From assembly GCA_036009625.1 (NCBI GenBank), contig DASYLJ010000108.1:23654-87653 (forward strand): a DNA stretch of 64,000 bases, written 5' to 3'. Shown one piece after another: positions 51,054 through 59,609 of this stretch (its first letter is position 1; every line of letters begins with the position of its first letter). The notes under the pieces are model-generated. The model was not told the DNA's origin and searched no databases. It was given only the letters and a program-made list of their open reading frames with translations. The position numbers were made by a program, and so were the translations under genes. The stretch comes from DASYLJ01 sp036009625 (GTDB lineage: Bacteria > Desulfobacterota > Binatia > DP-6).

Positions 51054-52808
51054 TCATTCGACGTAGCCGAGGGTGTGCAGGGCTTCGTGGCGCTCGCGCC
51101 GCTCCACGTCCGACAGGCCGGCGTCGAGCGGCAGGGGGGCGGCGACCGGGACCAGGGGCGTGCGTGCCGTCGCGCGTGCGAGCAGGTAGCGCGCCTCGCG
51201 AGGATGCTGGGCGCTGACGTCGACGTTCTCGTGCGGGTCGGTCGGGAGGTGGAAGAGCCGGTAGGTGAGGGCATCGTCGTGCCCGTCGGCGATGAGCTTC
51301 CACGGCCCTTCGCGGACGTACCAGCCCAACGGCTCGTGGTCGATCGGACGCACCAGCTCCCCCATCGCAGCGGGCGGCTCGAGCGTCGTGCCCGGCGCGA
51401 GCCAGCTGCGGCCGAGGAACTGTGCCGGCACCGGGATACCCGCGAGATCGGCGAGGGTGGGGGCGACATCGAGGAGGCTCACGATCTGCTGGACGCGCTC
51501 GGCGTGATCGAGGCCGGGAATCCACAGCACCAACGGCACGCGCACCAGCTCCTCGTACAGGGATCGCCCATGGAGTACCTCGCCGTGGTCGGAGAGCGGC
51601 TCGCCGTGATCTGCCGTGATCAGGACGACGGTGTCGTCTGCGAGACCCATGCGCTCGAGCGTGTCGAAGAGGATGCCGAGCTCGTGGTCGGCGTACGCGA
51701 CCCCCGCGTCATAGCGCTCCCGGCTCACCGCCTCGAGGATCTTCATCGGGACCGAGGTGTCCCCGGCCATCACCTCGATGTCGTTCTGCGTGTCGGAGGT
51801 CTGCGCCGGCATGAACATGTCGCGGAACGGCGCCGGTGGTGCGTACGGGGCGTGGACGTCCATGGACTGCACGTAGAGGAAGAAGGGACGTTCACCGTCG
51901 CGCGAGTGCACCCAGTCGAGCGCCGCTGCGTGCAGCTCGGCGGCTGTCGGAAGCTCGGTTCCCGTGGTCCCACCCGCACGCTTCATCTGCCGATAGTCGT
52001 CGAAGCCGCGCGAATAGCCGAGCCGCGGCATGCACAGCGGGTTCGCCTGGAAGGCGGCGGTGTCGTATCCGGCCGCCTGGAACACCTCGGCCAGGGTCTG
52101 CTGCGCCGGGCCGTCCGGCGCCAGGCGACCTCGCACCTCCGACGGAAAGCGCGACGAGAACAACGCCGTGATCGATGGCGACGTGTAGGCGCCAGCCGAG
52201 TAGGCGTTGTCGAACACGATGGCCCGCTCGGCGAGACGCGACAGGCGCGGCGACGTCGGCCGTTGGTGGCCGTACAGCGCGAGTCGATCGGTGCGCAGCG
52301 TGTCGACCACGTAGAGGATCACGTTCAGGGGACCGCGTTGGTGCGGGCGGAGCTCCGGGTCGAGGATCGGCGGCGTGGCCGTGGTGTGGCCAACGACGCG
52401 CGGCTCGAGCCACGCGGGACGCCTGGGGTCGACGACGAGCAGGCGCAGCGAGGCGATGTCGCCCATGCCCGGCGGCAGTGCGACGCGCATGGTGCCGTCC
52501 GCGCCCTGGGTGGCGGACAACGGGACGTAACTGCCGCCGACCTCTGCCGACGGTCGTACGATGCCGTGCTCGGCGGGGATCCGATACTGCAGCTCGGCGT
52601 CGTCGGGGAGGCGCAGGTACATGTCGAGGGTTCCGACGCGGCTGCGGATGACCGCGCGCTGTCCACTCGTCGCTTCGATGCGGAGCCACTCGGCGCGGTC
52701 GGCGCTGAAGCCGGTGCGGTGACGCGTCAGGTCGACGGTCGCGGCGTCTCGTGACGGCGAGCAGGCCGCGATCAGCGCAACCATGAGCAGGCACGGCAGC
52801 TGATCCAT
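51054..52808 (-). CDS. sulfatase/alkaline-phosphatase-superfamily lipoprotein
   Basis: 584 residues with a lipobox (I-A-A-C) and a beta-rich N domain (about 25-155). The sulfatase-like domain starts with L-Y-V-V-D-T-L-R-T-D (metal-binding Asp169). The active-site stretch is T209-S-P-S with F-S-S-R-F-P behind it; A-D-H-G-E-P-L-S-D-H-G gives the second metal group. Thr stands where sulfatases have Cys/Ser converted to formylglycine, so it may be a phosphatase- or transferase-type member. It probably faces the periplasm. Confidence 0.82.
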   Translation of the reverse strand: MDQLPCLLMVALIAACSPSRDAATVDLTRHRTGFSADRAEWLRIEATSGQRAVIRSRVGTLDMYLRLPDDAELQYRIPAEHGIVRPSAEVGGSYVPLSATQGADGTMRVALPPGMGDIASLRLLVVDPRRPAWLEPRVVGHTTATPPILDPELRPHQRGPLNVILYVVDTLRTDRLALYGHQRPTSPRLSRLAERAIVFDNAYSAGAYTSPSITALFSSRFPSEVRGRLAPDGPAQQTLAEVFQAAGYDTAAFQANPLCMPRLGYSRGFDDYRQMKRAGGTTGTELPTAAELHAAALDWVHSRDGERPFFLYVQSMDVHAPYAPPAPFRDMFMPAQTSDTQNDIEVMAGDTSVPMKILEAVSRERYDAGVAYADHELGILFDTLERMGLADDTVVLITADHGEPLSDHGEVLHGRSLYEELVRVPLVLWIPGLDHAERVQQIVSLLDVAPTLADLAGIPVPAQFLGRSWLAPGTTLEPPAAMGELVRPIDHEPLGWYVREGPWKLIADGHDDALTYRLFHLPTDPHENVDVSAQHPREARYLLARATARTPLVPVAAPLPLDAGLSDVERRERHEALHTLGYVE

Positions 52809-52906
52809 GCATCCGGCTCTAGCTGCGTCGGTGCGGTGGCATCAAGGAAAATATGTACGGTCGCGCTTTCCTTGACTCGGGGCCTCGGGCGCAGGGAGAT
52901 GCGGTC

Positions 52907-53563
52907 ATGCCCGATCGCACCCGAGCCCGTGCGCTCGCTCAGGACGCCGTCGCCGCCGGTCGGCCGACGGCATGGTTCGAGACCCTCTACCGCGAGGCCC
53001 AGGATGGCAGCGCCGTCGTCCCGTGGGCCGATCTCGTGCCGAATCCCCATCTGGTGGAATGGCTCGATGCGCATCGGCCCGCCCCGGGGCGAGCGCTCGA
53101 CGTCGGGACGGGGCTCGGTGACAACGCCGAGGAGCTGGCGCACCGTGGCTTCGAGGTGACGGCCTTCGACGTGGCGGCGACGGCGGTGGCGCAGGCGCGG
53201 CGGCGCTTCCCGGCGTCGCGCGTCACGTACGTCGTCGCCGATCTGCTGGCGCCGCCGCCCGAGTGGCGCGGCGCGTTCGCCCTCGTCGCCGAGACCTACA
53301 CGCTGCAGGTGTTGCCGCCGTCGGTCCGGGGCGCGGCGGCGCGTATGCTCCGCAACCTGGTGGCGCCGGGCGGCACGCTGCTCGTCATCGCCCGCGGGCG
53401 CGAGGCCTCGGAGCCGGAAGGCGCGATGCCCTGGCCGCTGACACGGACCGAGATCGAAGGGTTGGCGGGCGACGGCGTCACCCTGGTCGCGCTCGAGGAC
53501 TTCCTCGACGACGAGGTCCCACCGGTGCGGCGCTTCCGCGCGGTTCTGCGGCGGGCCGACTAG
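52907..53563 (+). CDS. class I SAM-dependent methyltransferase
   Basis: 218 residues. The SAM-binding motif A-L-D-V-G-T-G-L-G-D-N, then V-T-A-F-D-V-A and V-A-D-L-L-A-P lead to a methyltransferase-type core with V-A-P-G-G-T-L-L-V-I. The region before it (A-W-F-E-T-L-Y-R-E-A) resembles thiopurine-type methyltransferases. The acceptor is unknown. The ATG at 52907 is favoured over the upstream start at 52853. It overlaps the convergent RluA gene by 4 nt. Confidence 0.83.
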   Translation: MPDRTRARALAQDAVAAGRPTAWFETLYREAQDGSAVVPWADLVPNPHLVEWLDAHRPAPGRALDVGTGLGDNAEELAHRGFEVTAFDVAATAVAQARRRFPASRVTYVVADLLAPPPEWRGAFALVAETYTLQVLPPSVRGAAARMLRNLVAPGGTLLVIARGREASEPEGAMPWPLTRTEIEGLAGDGVTLVALEDFLDDEVPPVRRFRAVLRRAD

Positions 53564-54387
53564 ACCCGAAGAAACCCCGCCGGCATCGGGCACTCCACCA
53601 CCACCGGCTCGCCGTCGTCGTCGAACGCGAGCCGCGTCGAGTGCAGGCAGAGCCGGTGGATGGGGTCGCGACGGCTGCGGTAGGCGGCATCGCCGACGAT
53701 GACGTGCCCCATCGCCGCCAGCTGCGCGCGGATCTGGCCGCGACGGCCGGTCTCGAGGCGGACCTCCAGGCGCGTGGTATCGGCACCGCGCGTCAGGACC
53801 CGATAGTGCGTGACGGCTTCGCGTCCGTCACCGCCGAGGGCGATGCGGACGCGGGTGCCGCCGTCGTCGCCGAGCCGCATGCGCAGCGTCCCGGCGTCGT
53901 CCTGGACCCGCCCCTCCACGACGGCGACGTAGACGCGCTCGACGGTGCGCGCCACGAATTGCGCCTGCAGGGCGCGCTTGGCGTCCTGCGTCTTCGCGAA
54001 GACGAGCAGTCCGGACGTCTCGCGGTCGAGGCGGTGGACGACGAAGATCGTATGGCGTGGCGCGCGGCCGGTGTAGCGCGTCGCGAGATGGTCGCCCAGG
54101 ATGCGATAGGCCGTGCGGTGGCGCTCGCGGTCGGTGGCGATCGAGAGGAGTCCCGGCGGCTTGTCGACGACGACGAGCCGCGGCGTCTCGAGCACGATGC
54201 GCAGCGCTCCGGGCAGTGGCGGGGGCGGTGGTTGACCGAGCGTCACGCGGTCGTCGGGTGTCACCGGCACGTCGCCGCGTCGGACGATCTCGCCGTTCAG
54301 GCGTACCCGACCGCCGCTGAGCCACTGCTTCAGCGTGGTGCGCGAGGCGCCGGGGTGGAGGGCCGCGAGGCGGGTGGCGACGTCCAT
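53560..54387 (-). CDS. RluA-family pseudouridine synthase
   Basis: 275 residues. An S4-like start (T-L-K-Q-W-L-S-G-G-R-V-R-L-N-G) is followed by the catalytic motif H-R-L-D-R-E-T-S-G (Asp nucleophile). The usual G-R-x-H-Q-I-R appears as G-R-R-G-Q-I-R, an unusual change. It isomerises uridine in rRNA or tRNA; the exact site is unknown. It runs downstream of the YheU-like gene, which lies 5 nt away. Confidence 0.88.
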   Translation of the reverse strand: MDVATRLAALHPGASRTTLKQWLSGGRVRLNGEIVRRGDVPVTPDDRVTLGQPPPPPLPGALRIVLETPRLVVVDKPPGLLSIATDRERHRTAYRILGDHLATRYTGRAPRHTIFVVHRLDRETSGLLVFAKTQDAKRALQAQFVARTVERVYVAVVEGRVQDDAGTLRMRLGDDGGTRVRIALGGDGREAVTHYRVLTRGADTTRLEVRLETGRRGQIRAQLAAMGHVIVGDAAYRSRRDPIHRLCLHSTRLAFDDDGEPVVVECPMPAGFLRV

Positions 54388-54392
54388 GCCCG

Positions 54393-54632
54393 TCACCGGC
54401 GCCCAGGAACGACGTTCGCCGTCTGTGACGCCGGGTCGAAGACGATCTTCGCTTCCCCGCGTGCGATCTGGCGCAGCACGTCGCGCACCTTGTCGTCGAG
54501 GCTGCGCTCGTGGGTGCCATAGTCGGTGCCGTCGCGGGTGACGAACTCTTCCAGCAGCGCGCGTAGCGTCGCGGCGGGCAGTGCCTCCGGGGGCACGTCG
54601 ATCGGCGGGGGCGCGTCGTCGTCCTGATCCAT
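54393..54632 (-). CDS. YheU-like (UPF0270) small protein
   Basis: 79 residues. The core E-E-F-V-T-R-D-G-T-D-Y-G-x-H-E-R-S-L-D-D-K-V matches UPF0270/YheU almost exactly, and G-E-A-K-I-V-F-D ends the domain. The ATG at 54632 has GGAG 3 nt upstream; a GTG three codons earlier is less likely. The family function is unknown. It is cotranscribed with the RluA-type gene. Confidence 0.85.
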   Translation of the reverse strand: MDQDDDAPPPIDVPPEALPAATLRALLEEFVTRDGTDYGTHERSLDDKVRDVLRQIARGEAKIVFDPASQTANVVPGRR

Positions 54633-54678
54633 GTGCTCCACTCATACGCGACGTTTGACCGCGCGTCTCGTGATCCCT

Positions 54679-55242
54679 ATGGTCCGCCGACTCATGCGAG
54701 CCACCGGACGCGTTGCCGTGATGCTAGTGCTCCTCGGGGTCGTGGCCTGCGGCGTGATGCCGCCGACGTCACCCAAGGTGACGATCAAGGCCGACCGCAA
54801 CCCGTCCGCGAACCTGTCCAGCTACCACAGCTGGGCATGGGCTGCGGCTCGGGCCCGTCCGCCGGCCTGGAACCCCGACGATCGGCGCGCGCGCCTCGAT
54901 GGGCTGATACGCGCGGGCGTCTCGCGCGAGATGGCGGCCCGTGGCATCCAGCCGGCGGGCCCGTCCGGTCCCGACCTGCTCATCGACTACGACGTCAAGG
55001 TGAAGGAGAAGAGCACCGACACCTTCAGCGGCTACTTCAACTATCGCCAGCAGGGTGGCAGCGGCGACATGGGCGACGCGTTCATGGGCTACGACGAGGG
55101 CACGCTCATCATCGCCGCCTTCGATGCCAGGACGCGTGCGATGGTGTGGCGGGGTACGGCCAGCGCCGTCATCACCGACCAGCCCATGCGCGACGAGGTC
55201 ATCAACGACGCCATCCACCGCATGTTCGAGCGCTTCTCCTGA
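54679..55242 (+). CDS. DUF4136-type lipoprotein
   Basis: 187 residues from the ATG at 54679 (another at 54694). The lipobox is V-V-A-C. The mature part starts T-I-K-A-D-R-N-P-S-A-N-L-S-S-Y-H-S-W-A-W, a DUF4136 hallmark, and has D-Y-D-V-K-V-K-E-K and M-V-W-R-G-T-A-S-A. The likely location is the outer membrane; the role is unknown. It is divergent from the YheU gene. Confidence 0.8.
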   Translation: MVRRLMRATGRVAVMLVLLGVVACGVMPPTSPKVTIKADRNPSANLSSYHSWAWAAARARPPAWNPDDRRARLDGLIRAGVSREMAARGIQPAGPSGPDLLIDYDVKVKEKSTDTFSGYFNYRQQGGSGDMGDAFMGYDEGTLIIAAFDARTRAMVWRGTASAVITDQPMRDEVINDAIHRMFERFS

Positions 55243-55251
55243 GCGGCGACG

Positions 55252-56016
55252 TCAGCCGAGCGTGCGGCCGCGAGCCACGGTGCCACCGCCGTCGACCGGC
55301 AGCAGCGCGCCGGTGACGAACTCGCTCTCGCGGCTGGCGAGGTAGACCACCGCCCAGGCGACGTCGTCGGGCTGTCCGAGCCGGGTGAGGTGCATTCCCT
55401 CCAGCTCGGCGCGACGCTCGGGCGAGAGCACGCCGTCGCGTCGATCGTTGACGACGTAGCCCACCGACAGCGCGTTGCAGCGCACGCCGCGGCGGCCGTA
55501 CTCGACGGCGATCGCGCGTGTCAGCGCCTCGAGGCCGCCCTTGCTGGCGCCGTAGGCCGTGAGCCCAGGGCTCGATCGCACCGCCTGGCGTGACGACACG
55601 TTGACGATCGAGCCGTGTCCGGCGCGCAGCATGTGCGGGATGGCCGCGCGACAGAGCCAGGCGACGGCGGTGAGGTTCGTGCGCAGCACCTGCTCCCACC
55701 GTGCCGTATCGAAGGTGTCGAACGGCCGCTGGCCACCGGAGACGGCTGCGTTGTTGACGAGCACGGTGAGCCCGCCGAGTCGCTCGGCTACGGTGTCGAC
55801 GAGCGTCGTGCAGGCCGACTCGTCGGCGAGATCGGCCGGGAGGAAGACGGCCGTGCCGCCCGCGCGTGTGATGGTGTCGACGACGGCGGCGCCGCGGGCG
55901 GCGTCGCGGCCGTGGACGGCGACCGCGGCACCCGCGCGCGCGCACAGGATGGCGGTGCTGGCGCCGATGCCGGACGTCGAGCCGGTGACGAGGACGCGTT
56001 CGCCCGCGAGACGCAT
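55252..56016 (-). CDS. short-chain dehydrogenase/reductase
   Basis: 254 residues. T-G-S-T-S-G-I-G, N-N-A-A-V-S, N-V-S-S and Y-G-A-S-K give a full SDR catalytic set; the end T-G-A-L-L-P-V-D-G-G is classical. It looks like a cytoplasmic FabG-type oxidoreductase with unknown substrate. The end is convergent with the DUF4136 gene, 9 nt apart. Confidence 0.88.
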   Translation of the reverse strand: MRLAGERVLVTGSTSGIGASTAILCARAGAAVAVHGRDAARGAAVVDTITRAGGTAVFLPADLADESACTTLVDTVAERLGGLTVLVNNAAVSGGQRPFDTFDTARWEQVLRTNLTAVAWLCRAAIPHMLRAGHGSIVNVSSRQAVRSSPGLTAYGASKGGLEALTRAIAVEYGRRGVRCNALSVGYVVNDRRDGVLSPERRAELEGMHLTRLGQPDDVAWAVVYLASRESEFVTGALLPVDGGGTVARGRTLG

Positions 56017-56054
56017 GGCGCGTCGCTACGCCGCCACGATGTGGGAGTCAACGG

Positions 56055-56783
56055 TCAGCGGCGCAGGCCGGCGAACGGATTGCCCTGCGAGAGCTGCGAC
56101 GCCAGCGCCGCGCCGACGTCGCGCGCCTGGCGGATCGTCGCTTCGCGCAGCGCGCGTTTGCTGATCGCATAGGCCGCGGCGCCGAGTCGCTCGAGCGGAC
56201 GCGCGCGCTCCACGGCGCGTGGCACCACGGCGTCGGCCGTGGTCATCGTCTCGTGCACGACGCCCACGGCATGTGCTTCGACGGCAGTCATGCGGCGGCC
56301 GTGCAGCAGGACCTCGATGCGCGCCGGTACCGACACCGCCGCGATCACGACGGCCGCCGTCGGTCCGATGATCGGGATGCCGGCCTCGATCTCGGTGAGA
56401 CCGTAGCGCGAGCGTTCGTCGTCGAGGGCGACGCGCAGGTCCGCGGCGCAGTAGAGCATGAAGCCGCCCGCCAGCGCGTGCCCCGCCGACGCGGCGACGA
56501 TGGGCTTCGGGAACAGGAACACGCGCTCGACGAGTGCGACGAAGGCCAGGCTGGTGGCGCGCATCTCGTCCGGCGGCAGCGTCGGCAGCAGCTTCAGGTC
56601 GAGCCCGCCGGAGAAGAAGCCCGGGCGCCCGGCGAGGACGACGCTACGCGCGGGGCCCTGCTCGATCTCGTCGAGCGCGGCGCCGAGCGCCGTCAGCAGC
56701 GTCGGGCCGATGGCGTTGGCCTTGCCGTCGTCGATGCGCACGACGGCGACGCTGCCGTCGTGCTCGATCTGGACCGGCGTCAT
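56055..56783 (-). CDS. enoyl-CoA hydratase/isomerase family protein
   Basis: 242 residues, crotonase fold. A strand V-A-V-V-R-I-D-D-G-K-A-N-A-I, an oxyanion-hole F-F-S-G-G-L-D-L-K-L, and a second site G-H-A-L-A-G-G-F-M-L fit the superfamily. The reaction within CoA metabolism is not assigned. The ATG overlaps the stop of the upstream DUF1214 gene (ATGA), so the two are coupled. Confidence 0.87.
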   Translation of the reverse strand: MTPVQIEHDGSVAVVRIDDGKANAIGPTLLTALGAALDEIEQGPARSVVLAGRPGFFSGGLDLKLLPTLPPDEMRATSLAFVALVERVFLFPKPIVAASAGHALAGGFMLYCAADLRVALDDERSRYGLTEIEAGIPIIGPTAAVVIAAVSVPARIEVLLHGRRMTAVEAHAVGVVHETMTTADAVVPRAVERARPLERLGAAAYAISKRALREATIRQARDVGAALASQLSQGNPFAGLRR

Positions 56784-57994
56784 CGGCGATACCGCCGCCA
56801 GAGCGCGTGCCGTCGACGCCGGAGCACGTCGGCGCGCTCGTCGGGCGGGACGTGGGGTGTGTCGGCGGGGAGGTGCTCGCGCAGGCGATCGTGCGGGACC
56901 AGCGTCATACGCACCGTCGGCGCCGCCTCGGCGAGCAGGAAACGCGCCGCCAACGTCCCCTTCTCGTAGCCGGCGGTGTCGATCCAGTTCGGCACGCCCG
57001 GATCCTCGTGCGCGACGACGCCGCGGAAGACGCCATCGCCGTCGAGCCGTGCCTGCGCGCCGTTGAGCGACGCCTGCCGATTCTGGAAGTCGACGCTCTC
57101 CCACCACCAGTTGCCGAGCCCGACGCTCCACTGCCGGCAGGGCGGCACGGCGAACTCGACGACGACGGCCTCGCCGCGCGCGCAGTGGAAGTTGCCCATG
57201 CCGTAGGCCTGACCCTTGAGCGCGCCGCCGGCGTCCTCGGCGCGCGGCGCCATCACGGTGAGCGAGTTGGGCGGCATGTTCTCGACCATCACGCGGCTCA
57301 TGCGGTCCCACAGCCCGCCCGCCTTCTCGATCCAGTCGCGCAGCAGGTCGACGCGGGCGGCGAGCTGGTCGGTGCGCAACGCCGGCGGCGGGTAGACCGC
57401 GCCGACGCGCTCGATGACGAGGTCGGCCGGGGTCTCGCGCTCCCAGTCGTTGAAGTACTGCCGGATGAAGAGGAAGCGCGCGTCGGGCCGCAGCGGCAGC
57501 CAGTTCGCGGGGCAGGGCGACGGTGTGGGCTCGGGGCCGAGGACGATCTCGAGGCTGCCGTCCGCTGCCGTCGTGAGCTCGAGGCCGTTGCGCGACGAGA
57601 TCGTGCCCCACTTCGCGATGTCGCCCTCGGCGAAGTGCCCGAAGTTGGCCTGCACCTCGATGTGATTGGCCGTGCCGCGCGAGCCGTGGATGCGATACGT
57701 CGCGTCGCCGCGGATGGGTGCCATCAGATAGAGGCAGTCGGGCGCGTCGAGGCCCCAGGGCGTGGTGATGTCGACGGTGCGTGCGAAGCGCGGATAGTCG
57801 GGATCGGCGTGCTCGACGCAGATGCCGTGGCCCGCGGCGAGATAGCGCAGCAGGTAGCGGAAGCCCTCGGCACGGTCGCGCGGCGTCGACGGCGCGTCGT
57901 CGGCGAGCACGATGCCGCGCGCGCGATCGAGCGTCGCCAGGAGATCGCTCCAGAGGTCACCGCTCAGCACGCGGGGATCGGCCGGGTCCTTCAT
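56780..57994 (-). CDS. DUF1214-domain protein
   Basis: 404 residues, no signal peptide. Recognisable stretches are P-D-C-L-Y-L-M-A-P-I-R-G-D-A-T-Y-R-I-H-G, Q-Y-F-N-D-W-E-R-E-T-P and Q-W-S-V-G-L-G-N-W-W-W-E-S-V-D, as in DUF1214-type proteins often found beside lipid or steroid catabolism genes. The function is unknown. The ATG at 57994 is preferred; coupling to the enoyl-CoA hydratase suggests a shared pathway. Confidence 0.78.
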   Translation of the reverse strand: MKDPADPRVLSGDLWSDLLATLDRARGIVLADDAPSTPRDRAEGFRYLLRYLAAGHGICVEHADPDYPRFARTVDITTPWGLDAPDCLYLMAPIRGDATYRIHGSRGTANHIEVQANFGHFAEGDIAKWGTISSRNGLELTTAADGSLEIVLGPEPTPSPCPANWLPLRPDARFLFIRQYFNDWERETPADLVIERVGAVYPPPALRTDQLAARVDLLRDWIEKAGGLWDRMSRVMVENMPPNSLTVMAPRAEDAGGALKGQAYGMGNFHCARGEAVVVEFAVPPCRQWSVGLGNWWWESVDFQNRQASLNGAQARLDGDGVFRGVVAHEDPGVPNWIDTAGYEKGTLAARFLLAEAAPTVRMTLVPHDRLREHLPADTPHVPPDERADVLRRRRHALWRRYRR

Positions 57995-58053
57995 CGGGTC
58001 GCCACAATGGGCTAAGGTCCGCGCCGCTCGCAAGCTGGACGGGGGGTACGCGC

Positions 58054-59055
58054 GTGGAACGGTTCATCGTCGGAACGGGTCGTTGCGGCTCGACGCTGTT
58101 GTCGCGGATGCTCGGGGAGAACCCCGAGACGCTCTCCGTCTTCGAGCTGATGAACGGTCTCGACCCGTCGCGCCGGTTCCAGGCCGAACCCATGACCGGA
58201 CGCGAGTTCGCCGAGCTGCTGTCGGCCGAGCAGCCGGTGCTCACCGCGGTGCTGAAGCGGGGATATCCGGTGGAGGAGGTCACGTACCCCTTCGGCCGCG
58301 GTCGCTACGGTCGCGGCGACGCCGTGCCGTGGATGCTGATCTCCGCGTTGCCGCGCTGGACGGACGATCCCGATGCGCTCTTCGACGCCACGGTGGCGTT
58401 CCTCACCGCCGAGCCGCAGCGACCGCCCGTCGAGCACTTCCGCGCCGTGATGGGCTTCTGGATGCGACGGCTCGGTCGCACGCACTGGATGGAGCGCGCG
58501 GGCTCGTCGATCGACTACCTCGAGCAGCTCGCGCTGGGATTCCCCGGCGCGCGCTTCGTCCACATCCATCGCGACGGTCCCGAGGCGTCGCTCTCGATGC
58601 GGGAGCATCACGCCTTCCGACTGCCGATCTGCATGATGTACAACGCGCCGGTGGCGTCGGGCCGTACGGTGTGGGAGCTCGGCGCGCTCGACTTCCAGGG
58701 CGAGCCAACGCCCGGCGACGCAGTATCGCAGATACTCGACGCGCGGCCCCCCGCGCAGTTCTTCGGGCGCTATTGGTGCGATCAGGTGGTGCACGGCTTC
58801 CGCGCCCTGCGCGTGCTCGATCGCGACCAGTATCTCGAGGTGTCGTTCGAGGACCTCGTCACCCGGCCGCGCCAGGAGCTGGAGCGCGTGCGGGCGTTCT
58901 TCGCGCTCGGCCCCGATCCCGACGGCTGGATCGATCGCGCCGCGGCGCTGGTGCGCGGCGTACCGCCGGCGCGTGCACCCGAGTTGCCGGACGAGGAGCG
59001 GCGAGCGCTGCAGGCGGCGTGTGCCGCGGGGATGAAGCTCCTCGGGCGCATGTGA
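58054..59055 (+). CDS. sulfotransferase-family protein
   Basis: 333 residues. The PAPS 5'-phosphosulfate loop I-V-G-T-G-R-C-G-S-T-L-L is at the N terminus, a 3'-phosphate-type R-D-G-P-E-A-S-L-S motif lies in the middle, and E-V-S-F-E-D-L is near the end. It should transfer sulfate from PAPS to a small-molecule acceptor. The GTG at 58054 has a G-rich site upstream. It is divergent from the DUF1214 gene. Confidence 0.87.
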   Translation: MERFIVGTGRCGSTLLSRMLGENPETLSVFELMNGLDPSRRFQAEPMTGREFAELLSAEQPVLTAVLKRGYPVEEVTYPFGRGRYGRGDAVPWMLISALPRWTDDPDALFDATVAFLTAEPQRPPVEHFRAVMGFWMRRLGRTHWMERAGSSIDYLEQLALGFPGARFVHIHRDGPEASLSMREHHAFRLPICMMYNAPVASGRTVWELGALDFQGEPTPGDAVSQILDARPPAQFFGRYWCDQVVHGFRALRVLDRDQYLEVSFEDLVTRPRQELERVRAFFALGPDPDGWIDRAAALVRGVPPARAPELPDEERRALQAACAAGMKLLGRM

Positions 59056-59061
59056 CACATC

Positions 59062-59078
59062 TCGCTACCATGTAGCGA
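59062..59078 (+). terminator. small hairpin after the sulfotransferase
   Basis: TCGCTAC and GTAGCGA pair across a 3-nt loop, 6 nt after the stop codon. There is no T-tract on the plus strand, so it may only be a weak terminator. Confidence 0.4.
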
Positions 59079-59189
59079 AACCTGATTGACCAGGCGCTCG
59101 TCGTCGCGTTATGCACCCCTGCGTGACGTGGACGCCGCTCGTGGCTGCCGGACTGGGGCACCAGCGAGCCCCCCGCCATCGGCGCGGAG

Positions 59190-59597
59190 ATGACCTGCGC
59201 TGACGGGACGGCGTGCGATGATGGCGCCGTGCCGGACGAGTGCACGTTCCGTCTCTTCATCTGCCTGAATCGATTCGAGGATGGCGGCGCATGCGACCCC
59301 ACCGACGTCGCCGGCGTCGCGTTGGACGATGCCAGCCTCGTCGGTGATGCGGCGCTCGGACCCGCGACGCGGACCGCGGTGCTGGATGCCCTCGGCGCCA
59401 TACTCGCTCGCGACGGCGGCACCATCGGTGGTGACGCCGTGAGCGTGAGCGTGACGCCACCGCTCGCGACCCTCGGGCGGTGCGGTACGATTCGCGTGCC
59501 GGTGCCGGTCGGACAGCGGCGCGCGGTGGCACTCCGTGCGACCGACGTCATGAACGCGGTCGATGCCGATCTGCTCGGGCTCACCTGCACGCCGTAG
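59190..59597 (+). CDS. Cys-containing protein fragment, possible remnant of a secreted protein
   Basis: 135 residues beginning M-T-C-A-D-G-T-A-C-D-D-G. The pattern D-E-C-T-F-R-L-F-I-C-L-N resembles the C-terminal modules of larger secreted Cys-rich proteins, and two more Cys occur near the end. The frame is open for about 60 nt before the ATG with matching composition but without a signal peptide. It may be a broken gene or a truncated duplicate. Confidence 0.4.
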   Translation: MTCADGTACDDGAVPDECTFRLFICLNRFEDGGACDPTDVAGVALDDASLVGDAALGPATRTAVLDALGAILARDGGTIGGDAVSVSVTPPLATLGRCGTIRVPVPVGQRRAVALRATDVMNAVDADLLGLTCTP

Positions 59598-59609
59598 CGG
59601 CCGGCCGCA

